A stretch of 30,109 nucleotides of DNA from Intoshia linei (lineage: Eukaryota > Orthonectida > Rhopaluridae), in NCBI GenBank assembly GCA_001642005.1, contig LWCA01000370.1:1-30109 (forward strand), in the 5' to 3' direction. A program made the position numbers and the translations under genes. Shown one piece after another: positions 10,404 to 21,824 of the stretch (the stretch's first letter is position 1; every line of letters starts with the position of its first letter). The notes beneath the pieces are model-generated. The model saw nothing but the letters and a program-made list of their open reading frames with translations. It had not been told where the DNA came from and ran no database searches.

Positions 10404-12130
10404 TACATACATGTATTTAACAACCTCTGTTAATATTTTGTATAAGTAAGGAATCCTTACTAAGGATAGTTTATGATCACATCTTCAGTTCATTTAAGCA
10501 TTAGAAACTAATCGATGTATACGTTTTTATTTATTTCATTTCTTTCATAATCTAGACACCACGGAGGTCTGAATTGCATGCGGGCTGTGACACAAATTAG
10601 ATTTTCAAATTTTTAGGTCGATATTGATAAAATTAGATAATTTCATATTGACAACACTTTTGATCAAAATTTTGAAATACTATTATATATTAAAATATTT
10701 CAAATGTTATCAAATTTGTCTTGAGAAATAATATTAAAAAAATATAAAAAATAGCCATTAAAAATATTAAATACGTAAACTTGTAAAAGTGTGCGATTTG
10801 GCTTATTTGTGGCTCAGACTTTGGAAATACTGGATTCATTTTTTGATAAATATTTGAAATTGATCTTTTCGTTTGAATCCATTCAAATTTGTTAAAATTT
10901 GTGAAAATTTGAGCTGTAAAAGTATCAATGATACTACCCTATTGAAAAAATTTTTAACAAGAAACATAATATACATTGTACTGTACATTAGGATATTTAC
11001 TTTTTCAATTTATTCAATTTTCACTTCAAAAACGGTTTAAATAGTCATATAGTTGGTATGAAACACAGTATGATTATATTCTTCTGAATCCAAGTAATTG
11101 GGTTTATTGTACAATGTTAGTTTCAAACAGCGTGAAATCTTGTCATTTTCTATAGATAATACGTTGATTAATTGATAGACACTTTTGACAAAGAGACATA
11201 CAAAAAAATGAAATTTTATGTATATATATAACACATTATCATATATAATTAATTACACGTTTATAAAACATTCATTTTTTTAATTGTTATCCAGTTTACA
11301 AAATTTTAAATTTACTCGCATCTATAATGCATAATAATTAAATTCGTGACACATTATTTAAACATTGAGAGTACAAACAATTCTACTCTCATTTTTTCAA
11401 GTGTTAATCAAAACATCATTTCCAATACTGTTTTCTAAAATTCAATATTCAAGTGGATAAATTTCTTCTAGAACGTTAAAATCCTCTTAAATTTTTCAAT
11501 ATGCAAAAATTGTTTACATCAAAACGTATTGCAAGCAAATTTATCAAGTAGGTGTGTCTATAAACAAAAATGGCATAAAAGTAATGATTAGTGCAAAAAT
11601 AGCCGAATAGTCACTACAGCCATAAAATAACAGACAATCAGTCAGCAAATCAATTAAAACATCAATACGCTAATTAAACGCCATTTTTTGCATTCATTTA
11701 ATAAATTGCGTTTCACATTTCACATTAAATTAAAAGCAGAAGATTCAAATAGGTAAGCATATTTATATAGAGTTACTGCAGTTATATAATATCACTGCAA
11801 GTGCGAGTCTATTATTTAAAATCGATTAATCCATTTCGTATCATAACAAAACCGTCATTGAATTTGTAATTTAATTAACTGCAAAATTTGAGAAACAAAG
11901 ACAAAATATTTTCCATTGATACGCCCCAACTTCCGTTTCCGTTAAGGTTGTTAAAGGATCAATGCTCAGTCAGATAATTATTGTCGTATTTAATATAGAT
12001 AATTATCTGATAAGATGAAAATTAATTTTATTAGCAAATTGCCTTTCCAAATGGCACGCTCTCCAGCAGTTTCTGACACTTTGAAATAAATCCAGATTAT
12101 ATTGTTGTTTATCAATCATTTAGACGAGAA
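10404..12130. other. Gene-free region upstream of the ROR gene
   Basis: No exon was recognised on either strand; a 65-codon minus-strand frame at 11037-11234 is low-complexity and has no family motif. About 120-160 bp before the ROR ATG (11968-12011) an imperfect palindrome carries several GATA/TTATC motifs. The region presumably holds the ROR promoter. Confidence 0.45.
11968..12016. promoter_or_regulatory. Palindromic GATA-motif cluster upstream of ROR
   Basis: CAGATAATTAT near 11971 is mirrored by ATAATTATCTG ending about 12010, followed at once by ATAAG. This gives AGATAA, TTATCT and TGATAAG within about 45 bp. GATA-factor sites have the form WGATAR, so this is a plausible enhancer element, but AT-rich DNA yields such motifs by chance. 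Confidence 0.3.
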
Positions 12131-15100
12131 ATGCAAATAAACTCCTTCAGTATGATGTTACTTTTCTTAAACTCTATATTTATTCAAAGGTAACAAAAAA
12201 TTATTTCAAATTTTAATACATTTCATTAATTTCTTTAGTGTACAATGTCTGATCGATTACACCAAAAACGGTAATAAATTTACTTGTATAAATTATGAAT
12301 TATCAAATTTCCAACATAAATTATAAAAATGTTGCATTCGTCTTGAGATTAACGCGTCATTTTTTAGCTATAAATTAAAATTATTTAATGCATTTTTAAA
12401 ATGCAATGTACGTTGTATATTTTAATTCAAAATTAAAATCAACCTAATCAATTTAGATGCAATTTTTTTAAAAATTGATAATCCTATTCAAAATATTACT
12501 CGAAATATAAATCAATCCGCTAAAATCATGTGTGAAATTACCGGGAATCCTATACCAAATTACAAGTGGTTTCATAACAATAAACAACTAATCTCTGGAA
12601 ATAGAATTAATATTAAAAGTACGTTGTGGGGTTCAAGGTAAAAAAATCAATTTAAATCAATTTTTAATTTAATTGTTTTGTTGTAGATTACGTATTAAAA
12701 TGATTAGAAAGGATGATTTTGGAAAATATACTTGTGAAGCTACAAATTCAGACCAAATTTTAATGTCGCATGGTTATATATTTGTCGAAAACAAATTTTA
12801 TCAAACAAGTATGTTTTTCTTTTATTTTAATGGTATTGATTATTTAATAAACAAAATCACTTGATTCTTGTCATTTGAATTTTAATGACAATTAATAATT
12901 ACTTGGAATCATCATAAAATCAATACATTTTATTAATAATAATTTCATTTATTCAAATTTTATATCAGGCTTATATTGACCACCAGCACCGCTATTTTGA
13001 CTCCATAATTAAATAATATATAAATATTGAATACAAAAAAAACTAATTACTTGTTTTTAAGGTTTTTGAAGCCAATATTCTCAGTAAGGATTCATTACTT
13101 ATATAAAGTAAACATTGCTAAAATGTGAGTATCAGCCTGTAACCTTTTATTTAGTTAATTAATTTTTAAGAAATTTTAAAAATACAAAAAAAAAATTTTT
13201 TTGTACAAATTCAGAGTCAGATTTTCATGGAACAGTAATTAACCCTTTTAAAGCCGAATTATTTATATACAAGTTTAAAAATATATTGATCTTATAAATT
13301 GCTTAAAGTATTAAAACTAGATATCTAAAAAAATTTTTATAAAAATAATTAATCACCGTTTTCCAGGATGTATCATATATGATCCATTGGCTTTGGGTGA
13401 CATAAAAATAAAATAAACAGTTATGTTTTGAATTTGTGATTATATAATTAATAATACAGTGTCAATGTAGTACCAATGTCAGTTATGACTAATGCAATAA
13501 TCGAACGTGTACGCAGGCTCGGTTATGTCGATTTTTTTTACATTTTGTATATTTTTTAAATTGTGATTATACAAAGCAATAATGTGAAATCATACATTTA
13601 TTATTAAAGTGGAATATTAATTTTAAGATAAAAAACAATTACGTTCCAGACGAAACAGAGGTTAACCTTACATTTTATACATTGAAGTTGACATAAAATC
13701 GAACACATTTTGCACCTTTTCCTGCTAGTTTGTATATTTGGGAAATGGCTATACTTATCAATTCTACTCGGAGTATGTTCAATAAAAATATAATAATTCT
13801 TCTTAAAAGAGGGAAAAGGGTTAAATTTAAATGTGCAGTTACTGAGAGTCTTCCACGTTTGTTAGCAAATTCTAGGCTTGGAACATTCCCAGTTCTTATC
13901 AGACTTTTACAAACTCCTTGGGTAAAATTTATAAACTTTGTAATACAAATTACAAATAACTTTTTATGAAAAAAATACCACTCAAAGCCAATGTATCATA
14001 TATGATACAAAGGTTTGAGGCCAAATTTCAAACTGAAAACCGCTACTGTCGTAAATTAAATTGGATGGATAACAAATATCCAGTCTTATAAATGACACTT
14101 ATATTTTTTAGAATTTGTTATGTATACTTAAATACAGTAAACTCTGTCTATAAAAACACTTTCTATAAGAACAGTTTTGAATATTTCCATAATTTAGTAA
14201 ATTTTCTGCACTAATATACTATTATTTTCATTATGCACTAAACTAATATTCGACTGTATCTATAAGAAACAACTCAAAAGCTGTTCTTATAGAGATAGTT
14301 TACTGTAGCTTTAATTATGTGGTCAAAAAAAATTTTTATAAATCTTAAAATGGTAATTTTTAACTATTTCTGAGAGGTTTATATATCATTCTACGTGAAA
14401 TTCAAATTGTATATATTATAAAGCATATCCTTGATTAAACGTCAAAAAAATAATTATAAAATATTTATAGTGTTAGTAGTTATGATTTTTTTTATTTGAT
14501 GTATAATATGTGATACATCGGCTTTGAAAGGGTTAAGAAAAATTTGAGTCTGAGAAATTTACTTCTTCAGTGTCAAAAAACCATATTACCACTTTTTATT
14601 AAAATAAAAAAACACGGAAATTTAATAAATCCTAAAATTTGAAAAATGGCATTCTTCAATATTTAATAATAATCAAGTTATTTAGCCAAAAATGTATGTC
14701 TGTTTATCTGTACCATTTATTTAAGAAAGTAGGAAGCGTAGAGTGTTAAAAACACAAATTTGGGTAGTTTTTAATATCATGAGCTTATTATCAATGGAAA
14801 CCTCAAGAACTGGTATCTACATGGTCAAAATGCAATATTATCCTTTAATTAAAATTAGAAAAATCTTAAAATTAAAATTATTAAAATACATAATTAAGTA
14901 TTATTGATGTCCGTAATAAATTTTTTTAACTGGGATGATGGTTCAAAAAAGGTTGAGAATTCCTGAATTAAATGATCATTACATTCTATTTTGATTAATT
15001 AATAACGGTATACCTAAAAAAATTAGAAAATTTTTTTCTACCATTCAGATGCGATTACAATACCAATTACATTTTAGTTAATCAATTCATTATATTTACT

Positions 15101-18100
15101 AGACCCAGAAAAATCAATAAAAGTAGACACTAAAGAAAAATGCCAAAAATACAAAAATGGAATTTGCCATAAATATTTAAACCAAGAAAAAGTTTTTTCA
15201 TCAAAGAAAATTGATATAGCTGGTACCACATGATAAATTATAATTATAATAACTTAATGATATTTTAGATAAACTACATACCATCAAAAACACAAACTAT
15301 TCAAATCATTGTATTGACACATTGAATGCCTTAATATGTTACACCTCCTACCCGGTTTGTAAAAATGACCAAAAAATTTTACCTTGTCAAGACAGTTGTC
15401 ACAAAATTCAAAAAGTTTGTGATACAAAAAGATTGTCATGTAATATATCATTTGAATGGTTTGCCTAGGATAAGGCTTTACCAGAGTACTGTACGGGTCA
15501 ATTAAATAAAAATTGCAACTGAAACTTGCCTATCTTAATCAAATATTAAATTTTTTTATCAAAGTTAGCAGACAAAATCACTAGAGTCTCTTAAATTTTA
15601 GAGACTGATTAGATTTACCAATGCATACAAACAAAACTGATAAATAACAATAACATTATTTAAATTCATTTAACGTATTTTCCAATCTGGTAGATTTTTT
15701 ATAGACAATAAGCATTTAAAAATTTTCATAAAGTGGGAAATGTGCCATATATTGTTTAATAAATCTGCCGCCAGATTTGAATCTGAACTATATATAATTA
15801 GCAATATAATAATTGATGTAATAAAATTTTTTAGTTGTTAATTGCACACAATTAGAAAATGGTCAAAATTGTCTTAATATCACGATAGAAAGTTTCAAAC
15901 GTAAAAGTAATATTTAAAAAACATATCGTATTCCAAGTAACCCTGGATTAGAACGGAAGATTCAAGTATAATAAACAGCACCCAGTGCCAAAACCCTCTC
16001 CGGGGCCTCGGTAAAATTTTTGGTATAATGGGGTTTCATTTTTCCAAATAGAGTATTAAAAAAATTTATTCTTGAATATCATAACTATTTTGTGAATTAA
16101 ATTTAAAAGTATTGGATAGGCGGCTAAGGACTATATGACACAATGCATGGTTTGAAAAAAAAGTTTGGTGTCTATTTTTCATTTTCAGATGGCTTCGAGC
16201 TTGGTAAATTCAGCTCTGACCGCACCCATCGACGTTTAGAAACAATTCAATTTATTAATTTTCCAATTCAAGATAATAATAACAATAAGACCGACGGTCG
16301 TCTACGAATCTGCATTTAATAAGGGTAAGCGGTGTTTTAGTGGCTTGTAATCTTTTTGACGTTTTCAAATTAGTCAATATTTTATTAAAATTTATAAAAA
16401 CACCTGGGTTCGAGTTAGGATTGGCAATCAATAAAAATCATCAACATTATGATAATTTGTATTTCAAAATATTATACCTTTACAGCCAAACCCAAAATTA
16501 CCCTTTTTTGTAAAAATGAAAAAAGTAGTAGAATTTTATACAACATAAATTGACGGATAAGTTTTAAAATCATACATAAAATTATCGGTAAAAATTTATT
16601 CGGTAAATTGTCAACCCTAGTTCGAGTATTTATATTTATATATTAAAATTTTTAATTATTTAATATTTTATTAGACACACAATTTATTACAAAAATGTAC
16701 AAAAGAAAAAAGGAAAGAAGCAGCTACAATATGAAAATAATTATCCCGTCCATATCTATCCCATGTCTACTAATAATAATTAACGTTTCAATTTTATTGA
16801 TTGTGAGAAGGTGTAAAATGAAAGAAATAAGTCAAGAAAGTGATTATATACAAAAAACATTATGTAGCATCACATCACAATACAATTACGACAAAATTGA
16901 AAGTTTGGATGATTTGATACATACAAAAGATTCCAACATGCGACAAATCTCAAAAATAGTAACGGAATCAATAAAAATAATAAAAAAATTGGGTTACAGT
17001 TCCTTTGGACGAGTTTTTACTGGACAATGGGTACACACATCACAAAAAAATTCTCATTACACGGTTCATGAAAATGTATTAATAAAATTACTGGACAATG
17101 TTAATGATGAATCTGGAATTAAAGGCGAATTTTCATCTTACACATTAATGAACTATCAAACAAAATCCATCGATTCAATAAAATCAATAAAAAATGGCGT
17201 TAGTCCAAGTAATTTGGATTTAAAGAGTAGGATTTTCAGTGAAGCTAGAAGCAACATGAAAATAAAAAACGACTATTTTTCTCAATTATTGGGTATTGGT
17301 GGAACGGGAACCTTACAAAATCCATACTTTTTAGTTTATCAATTTACAAACAACATGAGTTTTCAAGATTATCTCGGTACCTACATGAAAGAATCTAGCC
17401 ATTATTCTAGTTTTCATGCGTATAAAATAAATATCCAGCACAAGATTAATATTATTAAAATTTTGCAGCAGATTGGTTACGCATTGTGCTACTTGAAAGA
17501 AAATAATTACATTCATCGTGACATTTCAGCACGAAATGTTCTTTTAAATGACAGAATGGAAGCAAAACTTGGCGATTTTGCATCTTGTTGTCAAAAATAT
17601 CGTCATTTATACTTGAACGTAACATCCATGTTATTTCCCGTAAAATGGATGTCACCGGAATCTTTACTGTGCCATGAATTTTCTCATCAATCCGATATAT
17701 GGAGTTATGGAGTCATGACCTGGGAAGCACTAAATTTCGGACAAGAACCTTATGCAGGGATAGAAAATGAAGATTGTATAGAGTTGATACATCAAGGTGT
17801 TGGTCCAGGGTATATAAAAACTCCAAGTAGTACAATGCAATTGCAAGAACAATACACCTTTAATTTCACAACCAGCACACCTGAAAAGTCAAGCAAAGTC
17901 AGCACAGATTGGTGTTTAAGACATTTGAACATGTTGCACAAAGATTGTTGTGTACAAATAGCGTGTAATCGAATACAATCGAATCAGATTATTCAAAGAC
18001 TAGGTATTGTGTATGCCAATTTGATGGATGAATCGAAAAATATAAAACAAAAAGTTGTACTGCTCAATAATTTCATTGCACCAGTAACTGAACCTACAAG

Positions 18101-18551
18101 TGAAAAATTTCCACTTATAAATAGAAATAATTTTACACCCAGTATTGGATTTATCAAACCCGTTATAAATACTTCAAAATCAGTAGATCATAACTATCAA
18201 GATCCAAAATGTATTGGACAATGCTCTCTTAATATGACTTCAAACATGTCAAATATACCCCCGTTCAAAACCTCACCAACCTGTTCATTACAAGTAAATA
18301 ATCAACCTCAAACCTGCAATCAAATATTCAATTCCGACACCTCTACCAACCGAGAATTTTCGGTATCTCATATGACTAGCGACCAATCTTCATTTGAAAA
18401 ATGCAATATTGAAATGAATATACCTCATTCCGTTAATATTTCAAATCAAATGGATAAGTTTTATGACGAATGTACAAATATTGATTCCAATGTTATAAAA
18501 TCTCAATTAGACATGAATGAACAGTTTCGACAAGACTATCAGTACATATAA
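12131..18551 (+). CDS. ROR: ROR-like receptor tyrosine kinase, 8 exons
   Basis: Exons: 12131-12189, 12239-12270, 12457-12637, 12687-12808, 15103-15222, 15269-15490 (or to 15496), 15835-15906, 16675-18551; phases join, about 894 codons. Order: hydrophobic signal peptide (1-22), Ig domain (about 31-115; CEITGNP, YKWF, GSRLRI, YTCEATN as in ROR), Frizzled CRD (about 138-255), no kringle, TM (about 290-313, after a ROR-like SIPCLLIII), kinase (about 370-725). Kinase residues, numbered from the Met at 16695: loop GYSSFG 100-105, Lys131, Glu183, HRD 274-276, Asn281, DFA 294-296 (normally DFG; DLG in ROR), WMSPE 318-322, Asp334. Then a Ser/Thr/Asn-rich tail of about 170 residues. An in-frame TAG at 15466 interrupts the CRD. 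Known role: Wnt5-type (planar polarity) receptor; ROR kinases are often weak or dead. Identity is firm; functionality is not. Confidence 0.88.
13243..14532. mobile_element. piggyBac-like element, about 1.29 kb
   Basis: The left end CCCTTTTAAAGCCGA and the right end, read inversely, CCCTTTCAAAGCCGA are each preceded by the TTAA target site (13239-13242 and 14533-14536). TTAA plus a CCC start is the hallmark of piggyBac. Internal inverted repeats of about 29 bp (13369-13399 and 13980-14008) contain the palindrome GTATCATATATGATAC-like core next to a GGCTTTG block that recurs at the right end, as in piggyBac subterminal repeats. No DDD transposase could be recognised; an open frame at 13730-13969 has no familiar motif. 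Probably non-autonomous. Confidence 0.75.
14135..14305. mobile_element. Tc1/mariner-type MITE, 171 bp
   Basis: It begins CAGTAAACTCTGTCTATAA and ends with the inverse of CAGTAAACTATCTCTATAAG; TA flanks both sides (14133-14134 and 14306-14307). A second copy of the CTATAAGAACAG block lies within each arm. The element lies inside the piggyBac-like element, so it inserted later. Confidence 0.88.
15466..15468 (+). other. In-frame TAG in the Frizzled-domain exon of ROR
   Basis: The exon opening at 15269 reads a CRD (cysteines in SNHC, LIC, PVC, LPC, DSC, KVC) up to FEWFA, then TAG, then DKALPEYC in the same frame, which still fits a CRD end. Either the stop is real (null allele or short secreted form), it is a sequencing error, or it is the last codon of a 54-nt GT..AG intron at 15415-15468, whose removal would be in frame. 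Confidence 0.8.
15907..16674 (+). other. ROR intron 7 with dispersed-repeat copy D
   Basis: At 16430-16600 it carries the unit seen elsewhere (CAACATTATGATAA, CCAAACCCAAAATTACCC, AGAATTTTATACAACATAAA). A GC-richer patch at 15980-16015 (CCCTCTCCGGGGCCTCGG) and another at 16190-16240 have no identity that I could assign. Confidence 0.55.
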
Positions 18552-18580
18552 TGTAGATATTCAATTATTTAATTTTTTTA

Positions 18581-18586
18581 AATAAA
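18581..18586 (+). terminator. Candidate poly(A) signal of ROR
   Basis: AATAAA lies 30 bp after the ROR stop and directly beside the CHP1 stop codon, so a ROR transcript cleaved 10-30 bp later would run into the CHP1 3' exon on the opposite strand. Confidence 0.5.
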
Positions 18587-18588
18587 TA

Positions 18589-20583
18589 CTATCCCCGAAA
18601 TTTCACACTCATTTTTTCTTCAAGGTCAATAGTTTCCAGCACCTAAATATAATAATAATCAAATTTGAATTATAAACCTTTTTAAAATCTTGGAAATTTA
18701 TAGAGTTGTATTGTTCGCTTTTGTCTTTAGACATGTTAAGTTCCGCCATGGTTCTGTCAACAATTTGGCTAAACTAAAAAAATTGTTGAATCAATAATCA
18801 GTGCAATTTAAAAAGACAAGTACTGTGACCGAGACCCAATTTTCGAAATTTGGTTTCAATTCTAATTAATTAATATATAAATTCTGGGGTTCAAAATTTT
18901 TTCATTGGAATGTATAAAAAAACATTATGCTTTTTTTAATTTCTGGAGGCCCTTTTGCATTACTACGCTCCATTAATATTATTTTCATTCATTCATTTCT
19001 TATCTTATCATTATTAGATTATGTTATCTAGTTGACAATGTTTTACATGAAATGTTTAATTTTTTTATTATTTATTTTTTTATTTTAATTTTTAATATAT
19101 TTCACTGAACAACACTCAAAAAAAAGTTAAATAATCTGATAAAGATTTTTAAATCATCAAAATTATGATAAATTTAAATTTCAAAATCTTAAATCTTCAC
19201 GGCCAAAATTCCAAATTTCCATTTTTTTTAAAAATGAAAAAAAGTAATAGAATTTTATACAACATAAATAATTGACAGGTTTTTAAATCATAAACGTTAT
19301 CATAAGTCACAAACCCAAAAACGTGCATTTTCACGATCAAAATACAATCAATATGTACCAGATTACCCTTTTTTTAAAAAATGTCAATAGTTCCATAATT
19401 TAAAAAAAATTACAGTTGATACAATTATATCCAGTTAACACACACAAAAAATTTCAATCAGACAAAGTAATGTCTTAACGGTCAAAAAAGAACTTTAGTA
19501 TTCATTTTTTTGTTAAAACAAAAAATTTGAAACAATTAACGATCCTATAATTAAAAAAGGGATTATTCTGATACAGCTTATTTCAGTTGATATAGATAAA
19601 AAATTTCAAAAAGTATTATCTGAAACTTGCATTTTCAGAGCTAAAAAAACCATAAATTACCAATTATTTTGAAAAAGTGCAAAAAAATCATAGCTAATAT
19701 TTTTTACCAGATGGCATGCAGAAAAAATATAATCTATGAAATTAACGCCTTCACGATCAGAAAAGCACTTCACTATTTATTTTTTTCAATATTAAAATTT
19801 ATTTACCATTTGTTAATCAGAAAATTAAAATGTTAGCAATTGTTAATTTACTGACCCACGGGTCGGGTGACCATGAAATATTGACTTAGAATTTTGAGGG
19901 ATTTAGTAGAAAAATAATAAAAAAAATTACTTGTTCATTCGACAAGGTGGATCCTACCATCAAATTTAAAATATTGGTTATATCTTGCCGATCAATCAAA
20001 TTGTCGGATGACACATCGTATATATCAAAAATGACTAAATGAAAATTAAAAAAAGTTTAAAACCAAAAAAAATTACACTTAAGTTTCTTATTCTTATTTT
20101 TCTCACATTCATGAGATTCCATATTATCATAAGTTCTAAATGTAGAAATGACGTTAATAAACTCTCTAAAGTTTATTCCATCTTGATCAGCGACTGTTTC
20201 GTCTTCTAAACTTGAAAAAAATGTAATTATTGAGGAATTTATTTGATTACACTTTTTTTCTCATAAAAATGTCAATAAGTCTATCACATAAAGGATTTAC
20301 TGTAAATTCAGGTATTCTTCTAAAATCCTCTTCACTAAATTTAAAATTGATCAATTGATTGATAAATGTAACGAATTTACTAAACTTATGGTAAATTACC
20401 TTATATATCCTTTGTCGTTTTTGTCCAATTTTAGAAATCGATTATATATTCGTATAACTTGATTTCGTGAAACTAATAGTTGACAAATAAAACTTTTATA
20501 ATAATAATATTATTACACCCAGTTTCTTCTATAATTGACATAATTTCATCTTCTTGGAGCTGTATGGAATGAGAAGAACCCAT
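18589..20583 (-). CDS. CHP1: Calcineurin B homologous protein (EF-hand), 7 exons
   Basis: Exons in transcript order: 20583-20517, 20472-20400, 20334-20251, 20210-20077, 20034-19931, 18773-18678, 18642-18589; phases join to 203 aa (human CHP1 195). Seen: MGSSHS start, fit for N-myristoylation; ETGFSRNQVIRIYNRF as in CHP1; EEDFRRIPEF and NPLCDR; NFREFI; KFIFDIYD entering EF3 with Asp at loop positions 1, 5, 9 and 12; NLMVGSTLS; VDRTMAE; and an end LETIDLEEKMSVKF that matches the CHP1 tail. The EF4 loop (after MAELN) is disrupted and longer than 12 residues, so only EF3 looks able to bind calcium. Known role: partner of Na+/H+ exchangers and regulator of calcineurin and membrane traffic. Intron 5 is 1157 nt and repeat-rich; the other introns are 35-65 nt. 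Confidence 0.92.
18774..19930 (-). other. CHP1 intron 5 with dispersed-repeat copy C
   Basis: From about 19145 to 19640 it holds two successive units of the AT-rich dispersed family (TCATAAACGTTATCATAA, TTCACGGCCAAAATTCC), then a longer block shared with 29585-29810 (AAAAAATTTCAATC, TTTAGTATTCAT, GATTATTCTGATA.AGCTTAT). No coding sequence was seen. Confidence 0.7.
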
Positions 20584-21268
20584 TTTGTGTATTTTATTCA
20601 AAAATTTTATAGATCAATTTGGCACACATGTTCTAGTCGATATGGCAATCATTAATTGTTACATTTGAAGATTATCAATGTAAATTTTACAATACAATAT
20701 TTAATGAAATTAGTTTTGTATTCTCAGATTTGTCAATTTTTTTTGAGATTGTAAAATTCCTGCTTATCCTGCTATATAATTCAATGACATAAAAAATAAA
20801 CGTTTAAAAATTCATGTTAAAAAATTAAAATGTTTTAAAAACCTAAAAAAATATTTTTTGGGTCAATGAAAAACCACTTCTTTGAAAGTAGTGAGTCACT
20901 ACTAGTTACTCCGGGCTAACAAATAATTTATTTGAAAAATGCATTACTCCTAATTATGATACAATAATAATTGTATGTTTTAAAATATTTTTTTATAATT
21001 TTTTTGAAATAGAAACTAAGATTCTAGAATTAAAAAAAATATGGCAAAGTTTTTTTTTATACAAATAAAAATTAAATCTCCGAAATTTACGTCTTCATGG
21101 TCAAATTACTTGTGATTTATGCATTCAATAGGACCAATTATCAGGATACGGGTACAACTTATAACCAAAATTGACAAATACTTATAGTATCTCTAAAATC
21201 TAGTTTTAGAGATAAATATTAACCTAAACGAAAATATACAATTCAATCGAAACAAAGTTATTATCAAC
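20584..21268. promoter_or_regulatory. Divergent promoter region CHP1 / ATP5F1D
   Basis: The two genes point away from each other across 685 bp, so both promoters must lie here. A short degenerate dispersed-repeat piece is near 21075-21115. No core motif is convincing in this AT-rich DNA. Confidence 0.5.
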
Positions 21269-21824
21269 ATGTTTAGACTTTTCAGCAAGATTTTTTTAAA
21301 TTCATCAAGACGAACACTATCCAAAGAAGTAGCTTCTGAAATACCTACATCTGTAGACATACTGAAATTGACATTTGCGTCTCCTTCCCAAGTTAACCAA
21401 CATTATAAGTTAATTATTTACGATAGGTACTTTATAATAAAAGTCAAATTGAACAAATCGACGTGCCAACCTTCAGTGGAAATATGGGAATATTGGCCAA
21501 ACACGTTCCCACTTTAGCTGCATTAAAATCTGGAGTTATTAGAGTAGTCGAATCAAAGGGAAAAACGAATTCATATTTCGGTAAGATTTTCAAAATTTTA
21601 CTTTTCAATACTTTTTAGTTACTGGTGGTTCTCTCACCATCAATAGCGACTCGTCTGTGCAAATCTTAGCAGAAGAGATTGCAGAATTAAAGGACATTGA
21701 TAAAGAAGCAATTGACACACTTTACAGTGAATTGGAATCTGAAAATCAAGAATGGTCAGATAAAGACAAAGCATTAATGCAAATCAAGAAAGAATGTCTC
21801 AATTCCATAAAAAATAGTGTGTAA
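21269..21824 (+). CDS. ATP5F1D: Mitochondrial ATP synthase subunit delta, 3 exons
   Basis: Exons: 21269-21391, 21427-21580, 21619-21824; introns 35 and 38 nt; 160 aa (human 168). The N-terminus (MFRLFSKIFLNSSRRTLS) is rich in Arg, Ser and hydrophobic residues without acids, a good mitochondrial presequence. Then LTFASPSQ and, after the first intron, VDVPTFSGNMGILAKHVPTL, the beta-sandwich hallmark of delta/epsilon subunits, followed by TGGSLTINSDSSVQILAEE, and a C-terminal helical hairpin. Role: part of the central stalk of F1, coupling rotor rotation to ATP synthesis. The reading frame continues about 120 nt past the first 5' splice site, so an unspliced frame ending at 21517 would be wrong. 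An AATAAA starts right after the stop. Confidence 0.96.

Larger units (their letters stand above)
12809..15102 (+). other. ROR intron 4 (2.3 kb) with nested transposons
   Basis: This intron separates the Ig exons from the Frizzled exons. It contains a piggyBac-like element (13243-14532) with a Tc1/mariner MITE inside it (14135-14305), fragments of the dispersed AT-rich family (about 14790-14880) and a hAT-like end near 14945-14963 (GGTTGAGAATTCCTG). No exon was recognised inside. Confidence 0.7.

Noticed and set aside
11037-11234. 65-codon minus-strand frame
   Set aside because: It is low-complexity, shows no motif, and has no splice partners or codon pattern like the real genes.
13730-13969. 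79-codon frame inside the piggyBac-like element
   Set aside because: Neither this strand nor the reverse shows the piggyBac DDD motifs or cysteine-rich tail; kept only as an unassigned observation.
15441-15486. Other small introns that would skip the ROR TAG using the GTAATA at 15440
   Set aside because: Joining to any nearby AG either creates a new stop or leaves the frame needed for the next exon.
17331-17655. Two minus-strand frames opposite the ROR kinase
   Set aside because: They are antisense shadows of a well-supported kinase exon.
21392-21517. Reading ATP5F1D exon 1 through to the stop at 21517
   Set aside because: Splicing out 21392-21426 restores the conserved VDVPTFSGNMGILA segment; the unspliced frame has no similarity.
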